Part shown: positions 35,775 to 49,391 of the stretch, one piece after another
How positions within the stretch are numbered: the first letter of the stretch is position 1
Layout of the letters: the number at the start of each line of letters is the position of its first letter
Assembly (NCBI GenBank): GCA_010094045.1
Contig: ML986772.1
Location: forward strand, 6,373-70,372
Reading direction: 5' to 3'
DNA: 64,000 nucleotides
Origin: Lojkania enalia
Taxonomy: Eukaryota; Ascomycota; Dothideomycetes; Pleosporales
Position numbers and translations under genes: made by a program
Notes under the pieces: generated by a model
Told to the model about the DNA's origin: nothing
Databases searched by the model: none
Seen by the model: only the letters and a program-made list of their open reading frames with translations

Positions 35775-38700
35775 GATCCTTCAGGCAAATATAAAAAGAA
35801 CTAGAGAAGCGCAGCACGCGCTTTATAATAATATAATACTAGCCAACTTTTACTTCATTCTAGGGCAGGAACCTAGATGCTTTCTGGAAGAGGGAAAAGT
35901 GGTGCTGCATGGCACGAATCCACGCTAGACGATATATATACCGTATAGCAGATAAGAAGGACAGTACCTAGTCCGAATGTGCATCTAGGCATCGAAAGAT
36001 ATTAAGGCTATATAGTTATATATAGACTCGGTAGATATTACAGCTGTGCGAGTATATATAAGCGGAAGGAAACTAATAATAGTATCGGTATATATTCCAG
36101 ACATATCTTCGTCAACAAAAACTAGAGAGGAGAACCTAGAGGAACTCAGCAGCAGGCTGCAGGCAATCAACAGGCTAGTACAGTAGGAGCAACTATACGA
36201 CCCGCATACGGAGGTAGTAGTTACTAGCGACTTTAACCGACACAACCTACTATAGGGAGGAAGTTATATCGATAGTATAGTAAGCTAAGAGGATAGTGCG
36301 CCAATTATTAACTTTATAGCAGAGCTATTACTATAGAGCCTTCTGCCGGTAGGACTAACTATATTTATTAGTAATGCGGGACGCTCATCGACTATTAACC
36401 TAATACTTATAACAGCCGGGTTAGCGGGGGACCTAGTTAAGTGCTCGATCTGGGAATATAAATATAGGTTAGACTATAAGGCTATACAGACGCGCTTCCA
36501 CATAGATATAGACGAGAAAGAAGGCTAGGAGAAGCTGCTGTTTAAAAACGCGCCATAGGACAAGATTTGATAGACGGTTAAGTAAGAGAAGATAGCAGGC
36601 TTTCTAGCAGAAGATATTAAGAAGATAGCTAGCCAGCTTACACAGTGGGCGACTAAGGCGGTAGAGATGTACTATCCGAGGGCGAGACCGTCGCGGTATA
36701 TAAAGCGATGGTAGAGTGAGGACCTCACGGCGCTGAGAAAGTTGTATACATACTAGAGAAACAGAGCATGTACGATGCGGCGGTAAGGAAGAGAGGATGT
36801 AGAACTATATAATACAGCGACGAGAGCGAAAAGACTCTTCTATAGGATAATCCGACGGCACCGCAAGTAATACTAGGAAGTATTCCTTAATAACAATAAT
36901 AATGTGTAGAAAGCAGCTAAATATCTGGACTCCCAGGTAAGTAGCTTATTTGCTAGAATACTACCAATCCAAAAGACTAGCTAAGAGGGAGGAATTGCTA
37001 CAGAGGATGAAGAGATAGGATAAGAGCTACTCTATGCATTCTTCCCTAGCCCACCGCTATACGAGTATGAGGAGACGCTGATAATATACAATCAACTCTA
37101 CTGTAAGCCGATAGCTAAGTATAAGGTAAAAGTAGCCGTCTTTAGAGCAAACCTAGATAAGGCGCTAGGAAGAGACAGCCTACCAGCAAGAGTATAGAGA
37201 GAGCTGTAGCCGGTCCTAGGTAATAAGATTATACAGCTATTCTCGAGATCTCTTAAACTAGAAAAGATACTAAAGGAGTAGAAGGTTATAAAAATTATAC
37301 CGCTGCAGAAGCTAAATAGAAAAGACTATATAATAGCTAATAACTACCGGCCAATCTTACTACTACTAACGCTGGGCAAGGCGCTCGAGTCGCTGGTAGC
37401 TGAAAGGATAGTATACCTAGTAGAGGAGTACAGTCTCTTACCTAAGACACACTTTAGCGCGCGGAAGTAGAGGTTAATAATATATATATTATTATACCTC
37501 TGCGAGGATATATTTAAGGCTTAGCAAGAAAAGAAGACGCTATTACTAGTTTCGTTCGATGTTAAGGGAGTATATAATAATGTGGCTACCGAGCTAGAGA
37601 TTAGAAGATTACGGCAGCGACAGATCCCGGAGAAAATTGTACAGTAGGTATAGGACTTCTATATAGAATAATAAGTATATATTCTTATTAACAGTAGGAT
37701 AATAGAAGTACAGAGTCTTCCGTAAGCAGGTCTTCCGCAAGAATCCGCGCTTGCTCCTATTCTTTTCCTCTTTTTTAACGCAGACCTAGTGCAGAGCGCT
37801 CTATAATACAGCAGCTTAATAGCGTTTATCGACGACTACTCAGCATGGGTTATAGGACGGTCAGCTGAGGAAAATACACGGATTATCCAGGACGAAGTAA
37901 TTCCGAAGTTGGAGAAGTAGGAGCGTACTAGCAGAGCCCAGTTTAAGGCAACTAAGACGAGTTTTATTTACCTTACGCGATATAAAGCGGCAGGTAGGGA
38001 TAGTACGATACTGCTGTAGTTTAAAGGAAAGGAGATTGTACTAAAAGATAAAGTTAAGCTACTAGGCGTTATACTAGACAAGAAGCTAAGGTTTAAGGTC
38101 CACCTAGCAGACAAAGCAGGTAAAGCGATAAAAGTAGCGCTAGTACTACGCAGGATGAAGGAACTGCAACCTAAAGTAGTTAAGCAGCTGGCGTAGAGTG
38201 TAGTACTACCGGTAGCGGACTACGTATTGCTAGTATAGTACCTAATCGCGACGTATAATATAAAGTAGCTCCTCCTATAGTTATAGAGGATTACGGCGTA
38301 AGCAGTAATTAGAGGATTCCGTATAGTAGCCCTAGCTGTGGCAGAGGTAGAGGCAGGCCTGCTCCCTATAGAACAGAGACTAAGGAAGCAAACAATTGCA
38401 TTCTGGGTCTCAATCTATAAGCTGGGTTAGTTACATCCCTACTGGATGCTTAAGCGACAATGACTATGTATAAAGTATCGATCCCTGCTTATAAGGGTAG
38501 TAGAGATGTATATAGACGTCCGGATAGATATAGTACTTAAAGTTAAGCCATATACATGCCCGCTGTAGGTAGAGCGACCTGAGGTAGTAATATATAAGAA
38601 CGAAGAGCGGGCACGAGCTGTTGTAGGAGACTACCAGCTAGGACAGGTAGATATATATATAGACGCATCAGTACAGAACAGTAGGGTAGGTATTAGAGTA

Positions 38701-39780
38701 TACGCTAGACCATCGTAAATTTATATCTCGAAGATAGTAGTAAGCTTAGATTAGGCGGACGTATACCTGACCGAACTACTAGCAATTAGTAAAGCTGCTA
38801 ACTGGCCGTAGGGCCCGTTATATATAGCCCTCGATAGAGACGGTTGGCCTATACCAGTATTAAGCATTAGGATCTTTTCTAACTCATAATTAGCGCTCCT
38901 ATTAGTGCGTAGTTAGTAAGCTAGCGCGTATTAAGTTACTGTAATAGAGATTATTAAAAAACTTTAGATGACCAACGTTATGCTATATTAGATCCCAGGA
39001 CATATAGGGATCGAGGGAAACGAGCAGGCAGACAGACTGGCGAAGAAAGTAACGAGAGAAGAAAGCGAGTAGCTACTACAGCGAGATAAAGTACTATAGT
39101 ATCTAATGCGGTTAGTACTGGAAAGAGCCAACGTGATAATAGGACCGCCCCCACTAAAATGGGAAGAGAAGGGAAAGTTCACGCGGAAGATTAATACGGC
39201 ATTTCATCTAGGCAAGTCAGTAGAGATATACTAACAGCTAAACAGCAACGAGGCGGCTATTATTACGCAGCTACGGACGGGTAAGACGTTCCTTAACAAG
39301 TATCTCTATAAGATCAAGGCTGTAGATACTGCGGTATACGAGTATAGATATAAAGAGTTAATAGCACACTTTCTCTTCTTGTGTAGAAGGTGGAGACAGT
39401 AAAGAGCTAAGCTATAATAGCAGCACGGACAGCGGTTTAGCGAGCTATTATATGTGCTGGGAGGGTACTCGAGCAGATAAGAGGGAAGCGGGCAGAGTAT
39501 AGACAGACCGATTTAGTACTAGAAGCTGGATATAGAAGTAGTAAGGGCGACGATTGAATTTGCAAAGAGTATAGGGCGGCTATAACCAAAGGTATAAGAT
39601 AAAGCAAGTAGAGATGAAGGGGAAGTAGATAAGCGGAGGCAGCTGAGGGTTTCCTCTTCTGCCTCGTAGGCGTAGAATAATAAGCTGTCTATAAACGCGC
39701 CTCGGCCAGTGTGCTGCCGATTAAGAGGCGTATAACGCCGGAAATACCCTATAGACGCGAGGCTATAACTAGCTATACAG
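35775..39780 (+). pseudogene. LINE copy 1 ORF2 (endonuclease, reverse transcriptase, RNase H)
   Basis: The reading starts near I-L-Q-A-N-I-K-R-T-R-E-A, typical of the first strand of the APE-like endonuclease. The D-F-N-R-H motif lies at about 36226-36243, and S-N-A-G-R-S-S-T-I-N-L near 36370-36400. RT spans about 37190-38250, with catalytic A-F-I-D-D-Y-S-A-W intact at 37821-37847. RNase H spans about 38645-39060, with Y-I-D-A-S near 38655 and I-P-G-H-I-G-I-E-G-N-E-Q-A-D at about 38990-39033. A Cys/His-rich C-terminal segment near 39335-39400 is degraded. Many TAG stops replace Gln or Trp codons, so no functional protein is made. ORF2 follows ORF1 closely, as in other Tad1 elements. Confidence 0.82.
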
Positions 39781-39960
39781 CTTATCCTGTATATAGTAGT
39801 ATATTACTTTCCTTTTCTTTCCTTTGTTAAGTATAGGGTTAGGTATTAGATAAGCAGGTCTTATAGTTGGCTTTTGAAATGGAGCAGGCATAAGGAAGTA
39901 TAATATATATAGCTGGCGCTTTGTAACAGCCTATACCTATAGGGTGCATGGCTATAATAG

Positions 39961-39985
39961 AATATATACACACACACACATATAC
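39961..39985 (+). repeat. 3' simple-repeat tail of LINE copy 1
   Basis: An (AC)n run at 39967-39980 is followed by TATAC. Copy 2 begins at the next base. Confidence 0.8.
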
Positions 39986-42900
39986 GTAGGAAGTCCGGAG
40001 CTATATATATATAGAGGATATTTATCTTAGATATTCTTTTACTCGAACCGCGGACACTCGCTTAGCTAGTTCCTATTATAAGGTAGTCCGCCTAGACTAC
40101 TGAACCTTATGCCGAAGCCCCGATAGTAACGTTAGATTCTAACTACAACCTATTAATACCACCTCCTACGCCAGCAAAATATACTAGGAGGTAGATAATA
40201 AAGGCACCTAATATACTGCAGCAGCCCCTAACAACGAGGATAATAGTAAGCCGATCTATATAGGCTAAGTATAGAGCTATAGTACTACTGTTACCGTAGA
40301 ACGAGGAACCTAATAGTATATAGCAACATCTAGAGCAATATAAACTACTGCTACCTTATACTAAGGGTATATCAACCTCTTCTCGACAAGCTCTTAATAG
40401 CGGTAGTACCGGAATAGGAGAGCTAGCTGAACTTATTGCAAGCCTAAAACAGATGATAGTATAATAAAACAATATTATTGCGAACTAGAATAAGATTATT
40501 AAAGATATTTAAAGCGACCGCGTAACATTCTGAGTAGAATAATAGAATCTTAAAGACTAGATCGTAGAGCTACGTGAAACTATATACTCTCTTTAAACGC
40601 AGCTTAATACCCGTTTAACCGAAGCGCTGTTAAGATATATATAGGCGGTAGTCGCAGCCAGCGGACAGCAGGTAGGATTAGATACAAGGCCTTTAAGGTC
40701 GACGAATAGAGGAAGGGTTGACAAGGAGAATAAACGACAGCTAGTAATTGATGTTAGCCAGATAAGAGACGATATAACAGAGAAGGTAGTAACTACAGAG
40801 GCGGCTAAACAGGCGATCCAGCAAAGTATAAATAGGGTTAAAAGTCTCGTAAGAACGATAGTAAAAGACTTCCGTGTATGGCGAGCGAATAACAATACAA
40901 GCGTAATTAAGTTCTCGGTTAATAAGAATAAGGAGGCGGCGGTCTAGCAGGCAATAGTAGACTGGCTTAAACTAACCCTACCAGGTACAAGGCTAGTAGG
41001 ACCTAAGTAGTATCTAATAAAAGTAGACTAGATTGAGGTAGCTTTAGCTATAGATATAGAGAGTAGTAAAGTAAACAGGTCAGCAATAGAACAATTCGGC
41101 ACAGAAAACGGAGTAGAGGTATACATAATACGATGGCTAGGGCAACTAAGGCCTAGAGGATAGTATACATCAGCAGTAGTTAAGGTAGCAATAAAGGAGG
41201 AGGCTGAGAAGCTACTAAAGTCAGATAGTATAACGTTTAGAGGAGGGGGCATTATAGTATCGCAATTCGAGGAGCGACGTATACTAGTAGCCTACTATAA
41301 GTATAGGAGGTTTAGATACAGAGTAAGGGACTGTATATAATAAGAGGTATGCGATATATACGGGCAAGAAGAGTACTTATATTATAAGATAGTTAACCTG
41401 TGATATATTAACTACTAAAGCCCGTATTAAGTATTATACTAAAAATGCCCAGAATTTAGGAAAGAGATAGGTAGGATCCTTACACGTTAATACTATAAAT
41501 AGAGAACTCCGGATCCTTTAGATAAATATAAAAAGAACTAGGGAAGCGCAGCACGCGCTTTATAATAATATAATACTAGCCAACTTTTACTTTATTCTAG
41601 AGCAGGAACCTGGATACTTTCTAGAAGAGGGAGAAGTAGTACTATATAGTACAAATCCACGCTGGACGATATATATACCGTATAATAGATAAGAAGGATA
41701 GTACCTAGTCCGAACGTGTATCTGGGCATCGAAAGATATTAAGGCCATATAGTTATATATAGATTTAATAGATATTACAGCTGTGCGAGTATATATAAGC
41801 AGAAGGAAACTAATAATAGTATCGGTATATATTCTAGACATGTCTTTATTAACGAGAACTAGAGAGGAGAACCTAGAGGAACTTAGTAGCAGGCTGCAGG
41901 CAATCGACAGGCTGGTATAGTAGGAGCGACTATACGACCTATATACGGAGGTAGTAGTTACTAGCGACTTTAACCAACATAACCTACTGTAGGGAGGAAG
42001 TTATATCGATAATACAGCAAGCTAAGAGGATAGTACACTAATTATTAACTTTATAGTAGAGCTATTATTATAGAGCCTTCTACTAGTAGAACTAACTACA
42101 TTTGTTAGTAATACAGGACGCTCGTCGACTATTAACCTAATACTTATAACAGCCGGGTTAGCAGGAGACCTAGTTAAGTACTCGATCTAGGAATATAAGT
42201 ATAAGTTAGACTATAAGGCTATATAGACGCGCTTTTACATAGATATAGAAAAGAAAAAAGGCTAGGAGAAGCTGCTGTTTAAGAACGCGCCGTAGAACAA
42301 GATTCGACAAACGGTTAAGTAAGAGAAGAAAGCAGGCTTTCTAGTAGAAGACATCGAGGAGATAGCTAACCGGCTTATATAGTAGGCGACTAAGGCGGTA
42401 GAGATATACTATCTAAGGGCGAGACCGTCGCGGTATATAAAGTAATAGTAGAGTAAGGACCTCACAGCGCTGAGAAAGTTATATATATACTGGAGAAATA
42501 GAGCATGTACGATGCAGCAGTAAGGAAGAGAGGATGTAGAACTATATAATACAGCAACGAGAGCGAAAAGACTCTTCTATAGAATAATCCGACGGCACCG
42601 CAAGTAATACTAGAAAGCATTTCTTAATAATAATAATAATATGTAGAAGGCAGCTAAATATCTAGACTCTCAGGCAAGTAGCTTATTTACTAGAATACCA
42701 CCAATCTAAAAGACTAGCTAAGAGGGAGGAATTACTACAGAGGATAAAGAGATAGGATAAGAGCTACTCTATATATTCTTCTCTAGCCCGCCGCTGTGCG
42801 AGTATAAGAAAACGCCGATAATATATAATCAACTCTACTGCGAGCCGATAGCTAAGTATAAGGTAAAAGTAGCCGTCTTTAGAGCAAACCTAGATAAGGC

Positions 42901-45715
42901 GCTAGAAAGAGACGGCCTACTAGTAAGAGTATAGAGAGAGCTGTAGCCGGTCCTAGGTAAAGAGATTATACAGCTATTCGCGAGATCTCTCGAACTAGGA
43001 AAGATACTAAAAGAGTAGAAGGTTATAAAGATTGTACTACTACAGAAGCTAAATAGAAAAGACTATATAATAGCTAACAACTACTAGCTAATCTTACTAC
43101 TACTAACGCTGGGTAAGGCGCTCGAGTTACTGGTAGCTGAGAGGATAGTATACCTAGTAGAGGAGTATAATCTCTTACCTAAGATATACTTTAGCGCGCG
43201 GAAGTAGAGGGTAATAATATATACGCTATCGTACCTCTATAAGAATATATTTAAGGCTTAGCGTAGAAAGAAGATGCTATTACTAGTTTCGTTCGACGTT
43301 AAGGGAGTATATAATAATATAGCTACCGAGCTAGAGATTAGAAGATTGCAGCAGCAACAGATCCTGGAGAAGATTGTATAGTAGGTATAGAACTTCTATA
43401 TAGAACGACAAGCATGTATTCTTATCAACAGCAGGATAATAGAAGTATAGAGTCTTCCGCAGGTAGGTCTTTTACAAGGATCTATGCTTACTTCTATTCT
43501 TTTCCTCTTCTTCAACGTAGACCTAGTACAGAGTACTCTACAATACAGCAGCTTAATAGCGTTTGTCGACGACTACTCAGCATAGGTTATAGAATAGTTA
43601 GCTAAGGAAAATACACGGATTATCCAGGACGAAGTAATTCCGATATTAGAGAAGTAGGAGCGTACTAGCGGAGCCCAGTTTAAGGCAACTAAGACGAGTT
43701 TTATTTACCTTATACGATATAAAGCGGTAGGTAGAGATAGTATAATACTACTGCAGTTTAAAGGAAAGGAGATTATACTAAAAGATAAAGTCAAGCTACT
43801 AGGCGTTATACTAGATAAGGAGCTGAGGTTTAAGGTCCACCTAGCAGATAAAGTAGGTAAAGCGATAAAAGTAGCGCTAGTGCTACGCAGGATAAAGGGA
43901 CTATAACCTAAAGCAGTTAAGCAGCTAGTATAGAATACGGTACTACTGGTAGTAGACTATATATTACTAGTATAGTACCTAATCGCGACGTATAATATAA
44001 AGTAGCTCCTCTTATAGTTGTAGAGGATTACAGCGCAGGTAGTAATTAGAGGATTCCGTATAGTAGCCCTGTCCGTAGTAGAGGTAGAGGCAGGCCTGCT
44101 CTCTATAGAATAGAGATTAAAGAAGTAAACAATTGTATTCTAGGTCTCAATCTATAAACTAGGTTAGTTATATCCCTACTAGATGCTTAAGCGACAACGA
44201 CTATACACAAAGTATTAATCCCTACTTATAAAGGTAGTAGAGATATATGCAGACGTCTGGATAGATATAGTATTTAAAGTTAAGCTATATATATACCCGC
44301 CGTAGGTAGAGCAACCTAAGGTAGTAATATATAAGAATAAAGAATAGGTACGAGCTGTTACAGGAGACTACCAGCTAGGATAGGTAGATATATATATAGA
44401 CGCATCAGTACGGAATAGTAGGGTAAGTATTAGAGTATATACTAGACTATCACAAATTTACATCTCGAAGATAGTAGCAAGCTTAGACTAGGCGGACGCA
44501 CACCTAACCGAACTGCTAGTAATTAGTAAAGCTGCTAACTAGCTGTAGAGCCTATTATACGTAGCCCTCGATAGAGACGGTCGGCCTATACCGGTATTAA
44601 GTATTAGGATCTTCTCTAACTTACAATTAGCGCTCCTATTAGTACGTAGTTAGTAAGCTAGCGCGTATTAAGTTACTGTAATAGAGATTATTAAGAAACT
44701 TTGGATAACCAACGCTACACTATATTAGATCCCAGGATATATAGGGATCGAGAGAAATAAGCAGGTAGATAGACTGGCGAAGGAAGTAATAAGAGAAGAA
44801 AGCGAGTAGCTACTACAGTAAGATAGAGTACTATAGTATCTAATGCGGTTAGCACTAGAAAGAGCTAACGTGATAATAGGACCGCCCCTACTAAAGTAGG
44901 AAGAGAAGGGAAAGTTTATGCGGAAGATTAATGCAGCATTCTATCTAGGCAAGTTAGTAGAGATATACTAACAGCTAAACAGTAATAAGGTAGCTATTAT
45001 TACGCAGCTACGGACGGGTAAGATGTTCTTTAATAAGTATCTCTATAAGATTAAGGCTGTAGATACCGCAGTATACGAGTATAGATATAAAGAGTTAATA
45101 GCATACTTTCTCTTCTCGTATAGAAGGTAGAGATAGTAAAGAGCTAAGCTATAATAGCAGCACGGACAGCGGTTTGGCGAGTTATTATACGCGCTGGGAG
45201 GGTACTTAAGTAGATAAGAGGGAAGTAAGCAGAGTATAGACGGACCAATTCAGCACTAGAAGCTAGATATAGAAGTAGTTAGGGCGACGATTGAATTTGC
45301 AAAGAGTATAGGGCAGCTACAACCAAAGGTATAAGATAAAGCAAGTAGAGATGAAGGGGAAGTAGATAAGCGGAGGCAGCTAAGGGTCTCCTCTTCTGCC
45401 TCGTAGGCGTAGAATGATAAGCTGTCTATAAACGCGCCTCGGCCAGTACGCTGCCGATTAAGAGGCGTATAACGCCGGAAATACCCTACGGATGCAAGGC
45501 TATAACTAGCTATACAGCTTATCCTGCATACGGTAGTATATTACTTTCCTTTTCTTTTCTTTGTTAAGTATAGGGTTAGGTATTAGATAAGCAGGTCTTA
45601 TAGTTAGCTTTTAAAATGGAGCAGGCATAAGGAAGTATAATATATATAGCTAGCGCTTTATAACGGCTCATACCTATAGGGTATATAGCTATAATAGAAC
45701 ATATACACACACACA
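39986..45715 (+). mobile_element. Tad1-like LINE copy 2
   Basis: It is collinear with copy 1 from 34221 to its tail. It starts GTAGGAAGTCCGG, the RIPed form of copy 1 GTGGGGAGTCCGG. ORF1 lies at about 40130-41520 and ORF2 at about 41530-45500. The RT catalytic motif at about 43559-43585 reads A-F-V-D-D-Y-S-A-stop, so both Asp remain but the Trp codon is now TAG. The tail is (AC)n at 45703-45715. RIP is heavier than in copy 1. Confidence 0.87.
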
Positions 45716-48700
45716 GTAGAGAGTCTAGATACTTTTATAGGGAGGCGTTAATAAGGAGGATATTTATCTTAGACATTCTTTTACTCGAACCGCGGATACT
45801 CGCTTAACTAGTTCCTACTATAAGGCGGTCCGCCTAGACTACTAAACCTTATACCGAAGCCCTAATAGCAACGTTAGATTCTAACTACAATCTATTAACA
45901 CCACCCTCTGCGCTAGTAGAATATACTAGGAGGCGAATAATAAAGGTACCTAATATACTGCAGCAGCCCCTAATAATAAGAGTAATAGTAAGCTAATCTA
46001 TATAGGCTAAACATAGAGCTATAGTACTGCTATTACCGCAGAACGAGAAACCTAATAGTATATAGTAACATCCAGAGCAACATAAACTACTACTACCTTA
46101 TACTAAGCGTGTATCGACCTCTTCTTAATAAGCTCTTAATAGCAGTAGTACCAGGATAGAGGAGCTAGCTGAACTTATTGCGAGCCTAAAACAGATGATA
46201 GTATAATAAAACAATATTATTGCGAACTAGAACAAGATTATTAAAGATATTTAAAGTAACCGCACAATATTCTAAGTAGAATAATAGAATCTTAAAGACT
46301 AGATTATAGAGCTACGTAAAACTATATACTCTCTTTAAATGTAGTTTAACACCCATTTAACCAAAACGCTGTTAAGATATATATAGGCTATAGTTGTAGC
46401 TAGTGGATAGCAGGCAGGATTAGATACAAGGCCTTTAAGGTCGACGAATAGAGGAAGGGTCGATAAGGAGAATGAACGACAGCTAGTAATTGATGTTAGC
46501 CAGATAAGAGACGATATAACGGAGAAGGTAGCAACTATAGAGGCGGCTAAACAGGCGATCTAGCAAAGTATAAATGGGGTTAAAAGTCTTGTAGAAACGA
46601 TAGTAAAAGACTTCCGTGTATAGCGAGTGAATAATAATATAAGCGTGATTAAGTTCTTGGTTAATAAGAATAAGGAGGCAGCGGTCCGGTAGGCAATAGT
46701 AGACTGGCTTAAACCAACCCTACCGGGTGCAAGGCTAGTAGGACCTAAGTAGTATCCGATAAAAGTAGACTAGATTAAGGTAGCTTTAGCTATAGATATA
46801 GAGAGTAGTAAAGTAAGTAGGTTAGCAATAGAACGATTCGGCATAGAAAACGGAGTAGAGGTATATATAATGCGATGGCTAGAGCAATTAAGGCCTAGAA
46901 GATAGTATATATTAGTAGTAGTTAAGGTAGTAATAAAGGAGGAGGCTAAGAAGCTATTAAAGTCAGACAGCGTAACGTTTAGAAGAGAGGGTATTATAGT
47001 ATTATAATTCGAGGAGCGACGTACGCTAGTAACCTATTATAAGTATAGGAGGTTTAGATATAGAGTAAGGAACTATATACGATAAGAGGCATGCGATATA
47101 TATAGGTAAGAAGGGTACTTATATTATAAGACAGTTAACCTATAATACGTTAACTACCAAGGCCCGCATTAAGTATTATACTAAGAATACTTAGAATTTA
47201 GGAAAGAGATAGACAGGATCCTTATACGTTAATACTATAAATAGAGAACTTCGGATCCTTCAGGCAAATATAAAAAGAACTAGAAAAGTATAGCACGCGC
47301 TTTATAATAATATAATACTAGCTAACTTTTACTTTATTCTAGGGCAGGAACCTGGATACTTTCTAGAAGAGGGAAAAGTAGTACTATATAGTACAAATCC
47401 ATGCTGGATAATATATATACTATATAGTAGATAAGAAGAATAGTATCTAGTCTAAACGTATATCTAGGCATTAAAAGATATTAAGGCTATACAGTTATAT
47501 ATAGACTTAGTAAATATTATAGTTATACGAGTATATATAAGTAGAAGAAAACTAATAATAGTATTAATATATATTCTAGATATGTCTTTATTAATAAGAA
47601 CTAGAGAGGAGAACTTAAAGGAACTTAGTAGCAGGCTGCAGGCAATCGACAAGCTGGTATAGTAGAAGTAACTATATAACCCGTATATAGAGGTAGTAGT
47701 TACTAGTAACTTTAACCGATATAACCTACTATAGGGAGGAAGTTATATTAATAGTATAGTAAGCTAAAAGGATAGTACGCCAATTATTAACTTTATAGTA
47801 GAGCTATTATTATAGAGCCTTCTACTAATAGAACTAACTACATTTATTAGTAATACGGGACGCTCATCAACTATTAACCTAATACTTATAATAGCTGGGT
47901 TAGTAGGGGACCTAGTTAAGTACTCGATCTGAGAATATAAGTATAGATTAAACTATAGAGCTATATAGACGCACTTCTATATAGATATAGAAAAGAAAGA
48001 AGGCTAGAAGAAGCTGCTGTTTAAGAACGCGCTATAGGATAAGATTCGATAAATAGTTAAGTAAGAGAAGAAAGTAGGCTTTCTAGTAGAAGATATTAAG
48101 GAGATAGCTAGCCGGCTTATACAGTAGGTGACTAAGGCGGTAGAGATATACTATCTAAGGGCGAGACCGTCGCGGTATATAAAGTAATAGTAGAGTAAGG
48201 ACCTCACGGCGCTGAGAAAGTCATATATATACTGGAGAAACAGAGTATATATAATGCGGCGGTAAGGAAGAGAGGATGTAGAACTGCATAATACAGTAAT
48301 AAGAGTAAAAAGACTCTTCTATAGGATAATCTAACGGCACTGCAAGTAATACTAGAAAGTATTTCTTAATAATAATGATAATATATAGAAGGTAGCTAAA
48401 TATCTGGACTCCTAGGCAAGTAGCTTATTTGCTAGAATACCACCAATCTAAAAAACTAGCTAAGAGGGAAGAACTACTATAGAAGATAAAGAGATAGGAC
48501 AAGAGCTGCTCTATATATTCTTCCCTAGCCCACCACTATGCGAGTATAAGGAGATGCTAATAACATATAATCAATTCTACTACGAGCCGATAGCTAAGTA
48601 TAAAGTAAAAGCAGCCGTCTTTAGAGCAAACCTAGATAAAGCGCTAGGAAGAGATAGCCTACTAGTAAGAGTATAGAGAGAGTTGTAGCCGGTCCTAAGT

Positions 48701-49221
48701 AATAAGATTATACAGCTATTCGCGAGATCTCTTAAACTAAGAAAGGTACTAAAGGAGTAGAAGGTTGTAAAGATTGTACTACTATAGAAGCTAAATAGAA
48801 AAGACTATATAATAGCTAACAACTACTAGCCAATCTTACTACTACTAATACTAGGTAAGGCGCTCGAGTTGCTAGTAGCTGAGAGGATAGTATACCTAGT
48901 AGAAGAGTACAGTCTTTTACCTAAAATATACTTTAACGCGTAGAAGCAGAGGTTAATAATATATATACTATTATATCTTTATAAGAATATATTTAAGGCT
49001 TAGCACAGAAAGAAGATACTATTACTAGTTTCGTTTAATATTAAGGGAGTATATAATAATATAGCTACCGAGCTAGAGATTAGAAAATTGCGGCAGTGAT
49101 AGATCCCGGAGAAGATTATATAGTAGATATAGGACTTCTATATAGAACGACAAGTATATATTCTTATTAATAGTAGGATAATAGAAGTATAGAGTCTTCT
49201 ATAGGTAGGTCTTCTGTAAGA

Positions 49222-49391
49222 AGTTAAAAATATAATTCTTTAAGTATATCGATTAGCTTATAAGCTTCTAGGGACTTATATATATATATATTATTCTAGC
49301 CTCTATAGGTAGATAAGCTATAGACTCTATCGTAGCGTATATACCTACTAGGTATATATACTACCTCGTCACGTGCTGTTTAGAAACAACT
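49222..49391 (-). repeat. LTR of the Copia element (3' in element orientation)
   Basis: It is 170 bp, begins AGTTAAAAATATAATTC, ends GAAACAACT, and aligns without gaps to 55773-55942. Confidence 0.88.

Larger units (their letters stand above)
33961..39985 (+). mobile_element. Tad1-like LINE copy 1 (nearest the island, least RIPed)
   Basis: This is a non-LTR retrotransposon without LTRs. It has a repeated 5' leader, ORF1 (coiled coil and CCHC knuckles), ORF2 (endonuclease, RT, RNase H) and a 3' end in an (AC)n run followed by TATAC. The 5' edge lies between 33961 and 34016. Domain order and the ORF1 zinc knuckles match the Tad1 clade of fungal LINEs. It has a 25-base run of N inside ORF1. TAG/TAA stops disable both ORFs, but many Gln and Trp codons and the RT catalytic motif survive. 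Confidence 0.88.

Noticed and set aside
35985..36245. minus-strand open frames in the LINE endonuclease region, repeated in copies 2, 3 and 4 (41587-41841, 47464-47652, 60096-60347)
   Set aside because: They lie opposite the endonuclease reading. They stay open because RIP puts TAG stops on the coding strand, which read CTA on the other. Ile/Ser/Tyr-rich, no domain.
43414..43605. plus-strand 63-codon frame in LINE copy 2
   Set aside because: It is out of frame with the RT reading of the same stretch and has no counterpart in the other copies.
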